A stretch of 5,205 bases of DNA from Chryseobacterium sp. (GTDB taxonomy: Bacteria > Bacteroidota > Bacteroidia > Flavobacteriales > Weeksellaceae). The notes beneath the pieces were generated by a model, which saw only the letters and a program-made list of their open reading frames with translations, was not told the DNA's origin and did no database searches. The DNA is taken from the NCBI GenBank assembly GCA_017989575.1, contig JAGNPP010000192.1:1-5205 (forward strand). Reading direction: 5' to 3'. Positions 4,836-5,205 of the stretch are shown piece after piece. Each line of letters begins with the position of its first letter. The first letter of the stretch is position 1. The position numbers and the translations under genes are program-made.

Positions 4836-5205
4836 GTGAATCGAGCAATTGTACATATGGATATGGACACGTTTTTTGTGTCCTGCGAAAGACTGAACCA
4901 CTCAGAACTCAACGGAATCCCTCTGATAATCGGAGGTGGCGACCGTGGTGTGGTGGCGTCTTGTTCGTATGAAGCGCGAAAATTTGGTGTTCGTTCTGCG
5001 ATGCCAATCAAAATGGCGCTCAGACTTTGTCCGGAAGCAAAAGTGATGAAAGGTGATTATGAACTTTATTCGAAATTGTCTCATTTGGTCACAGAAGTGA
5101 TTCAGGATAAAGTGCCGTTAATGGAAAAAGCGAGCATCGATGAATTTTATCTCGACCTGACCGGAATGGACAAATTTTTCGGCTGTTATCAATGGACTCA
5201 GGAAA
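4836..5205 (+). CDS. dinB: Y-family DNA polymerase (DinB/Pol IV-like), N-terminal part, runs off the window
   Basis: The first 123 codons are present and open to the window end; full-length DinB is usually 350-420 residues. These are low-fidelity polymerases that copy damaged DNA. Catalytic residues are visible: Asp9 in HMDMDTFF, and Asp102-Glu103 in KASIDEFYLDLTG. Phe14 sits at the steric-gate position that excludes ribonucleotides. The segment VVASCSYEARKFGVRSAMP (39-57) is the usual finger/palm signature. The GTG at 4836 is the only usable start: an in-frame TAA lies at 4824-4826, and the next ATG (4857) would leave only one residue before catalytic Asp9. It is divergent from the S24 regulator and probably under its control. 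Whether it belongs to the classical dinB, UmuC or ImuB-like branch cannot be settled from this fragment, although the intact catalytic residues argue against an inactive ImuB-type protein. Confidence 0.93.
   Translation, partial: MNRAIVHMDMDTFFVSCERLNHSELNGIPLIIGGGDRGVVASCSYEARKFGVRSAMPIKMALRLCPEAKVMKGDYELYSKLSHLVTEVIQDKVPLMEKASIDEFYLDLTGMDKFFGCYQWTQE

Noticed and set aside
4902..5084. 60-codon minus-strand open frame
   Set aside because: It is antisense to the catalytic region of the Y-family polymerase and is Arg/His/Phe-rich with no motif.

Overview
The window looks like a chromosomal segment of a Bacteroidota bacterium, most likely a flavobacterium of the Chryseobacterium/Weeksellaceae type. 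The evidence is AT-rich intergenic DNA, A-rich start contexts without Shine-Dalgarno sequences, several TAnnTTTG motifs (the Bacteroidota -7 promoter element) just before genes, and a secreted peptidase with a type IX secretion (T9SS) sorting tail. Genus is inference from recalled protein wording, not a search.

Left part (1-570): the last codons of rpmI (L35), a 115-base gap holding a 24-codon upstream ORF that overlaps the next start, then complete rplT (L20) and a strong intrinsic terminator. This is the end of the usual infC-rpmI-rplT operon.

Middle (564-3188): two neighbouring M28-family zinc aminopeptidase genes, each with its own putative -7 element and terminator. The first has a signal peptide and a C-terminal T9SS sorting domain, so it is predicted to be secreted or surface-bound. 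The second has a signal peptide and a C-terminal PDZ domain but no sorting tail, so it is predicted to be periplasmic or envelope-associated. The terminators after rplT and after the first peptidase share the same 10-base left arm. The third terminator (3162-3181) has U-tracts on both sides and can serve convergent transcription from both sides.

Gene-free gap (3189-3364): a 137-bp element with perfect 21-bp inverted terminal arms, each built from a tandem 9-mer (CACAAAAGT), around a homopolymer-rich core. It ends 5 bp from the alkB stop codon and looks like a REP/MITE-like intergenic repeat.

Right part (3365-5205): a divergent DNA-damage cassette. On the minus strand, an XRE-HTH/S24 (LexA/CI-like) regulator is followed closely by an AlkB-type 2-oxoglutarate/Fe(II) dioxygenase. 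On the plus strand, a Y-family DNA polymerase (DinB/Pol IV-like) starts at GTG and runs off the window. The 61-bp gap between the regulator and the polymerase contains two similar dyad-like sites, one over each predicted transcription start. This suggests the S24 regulator represses itself, alkB and the polymerase, and is relieved by self-cleavage on DNA damage. The residue pair at the expected cleavage site appears to be Met-Gly instead of Ala-Gly or Cys-Gly.
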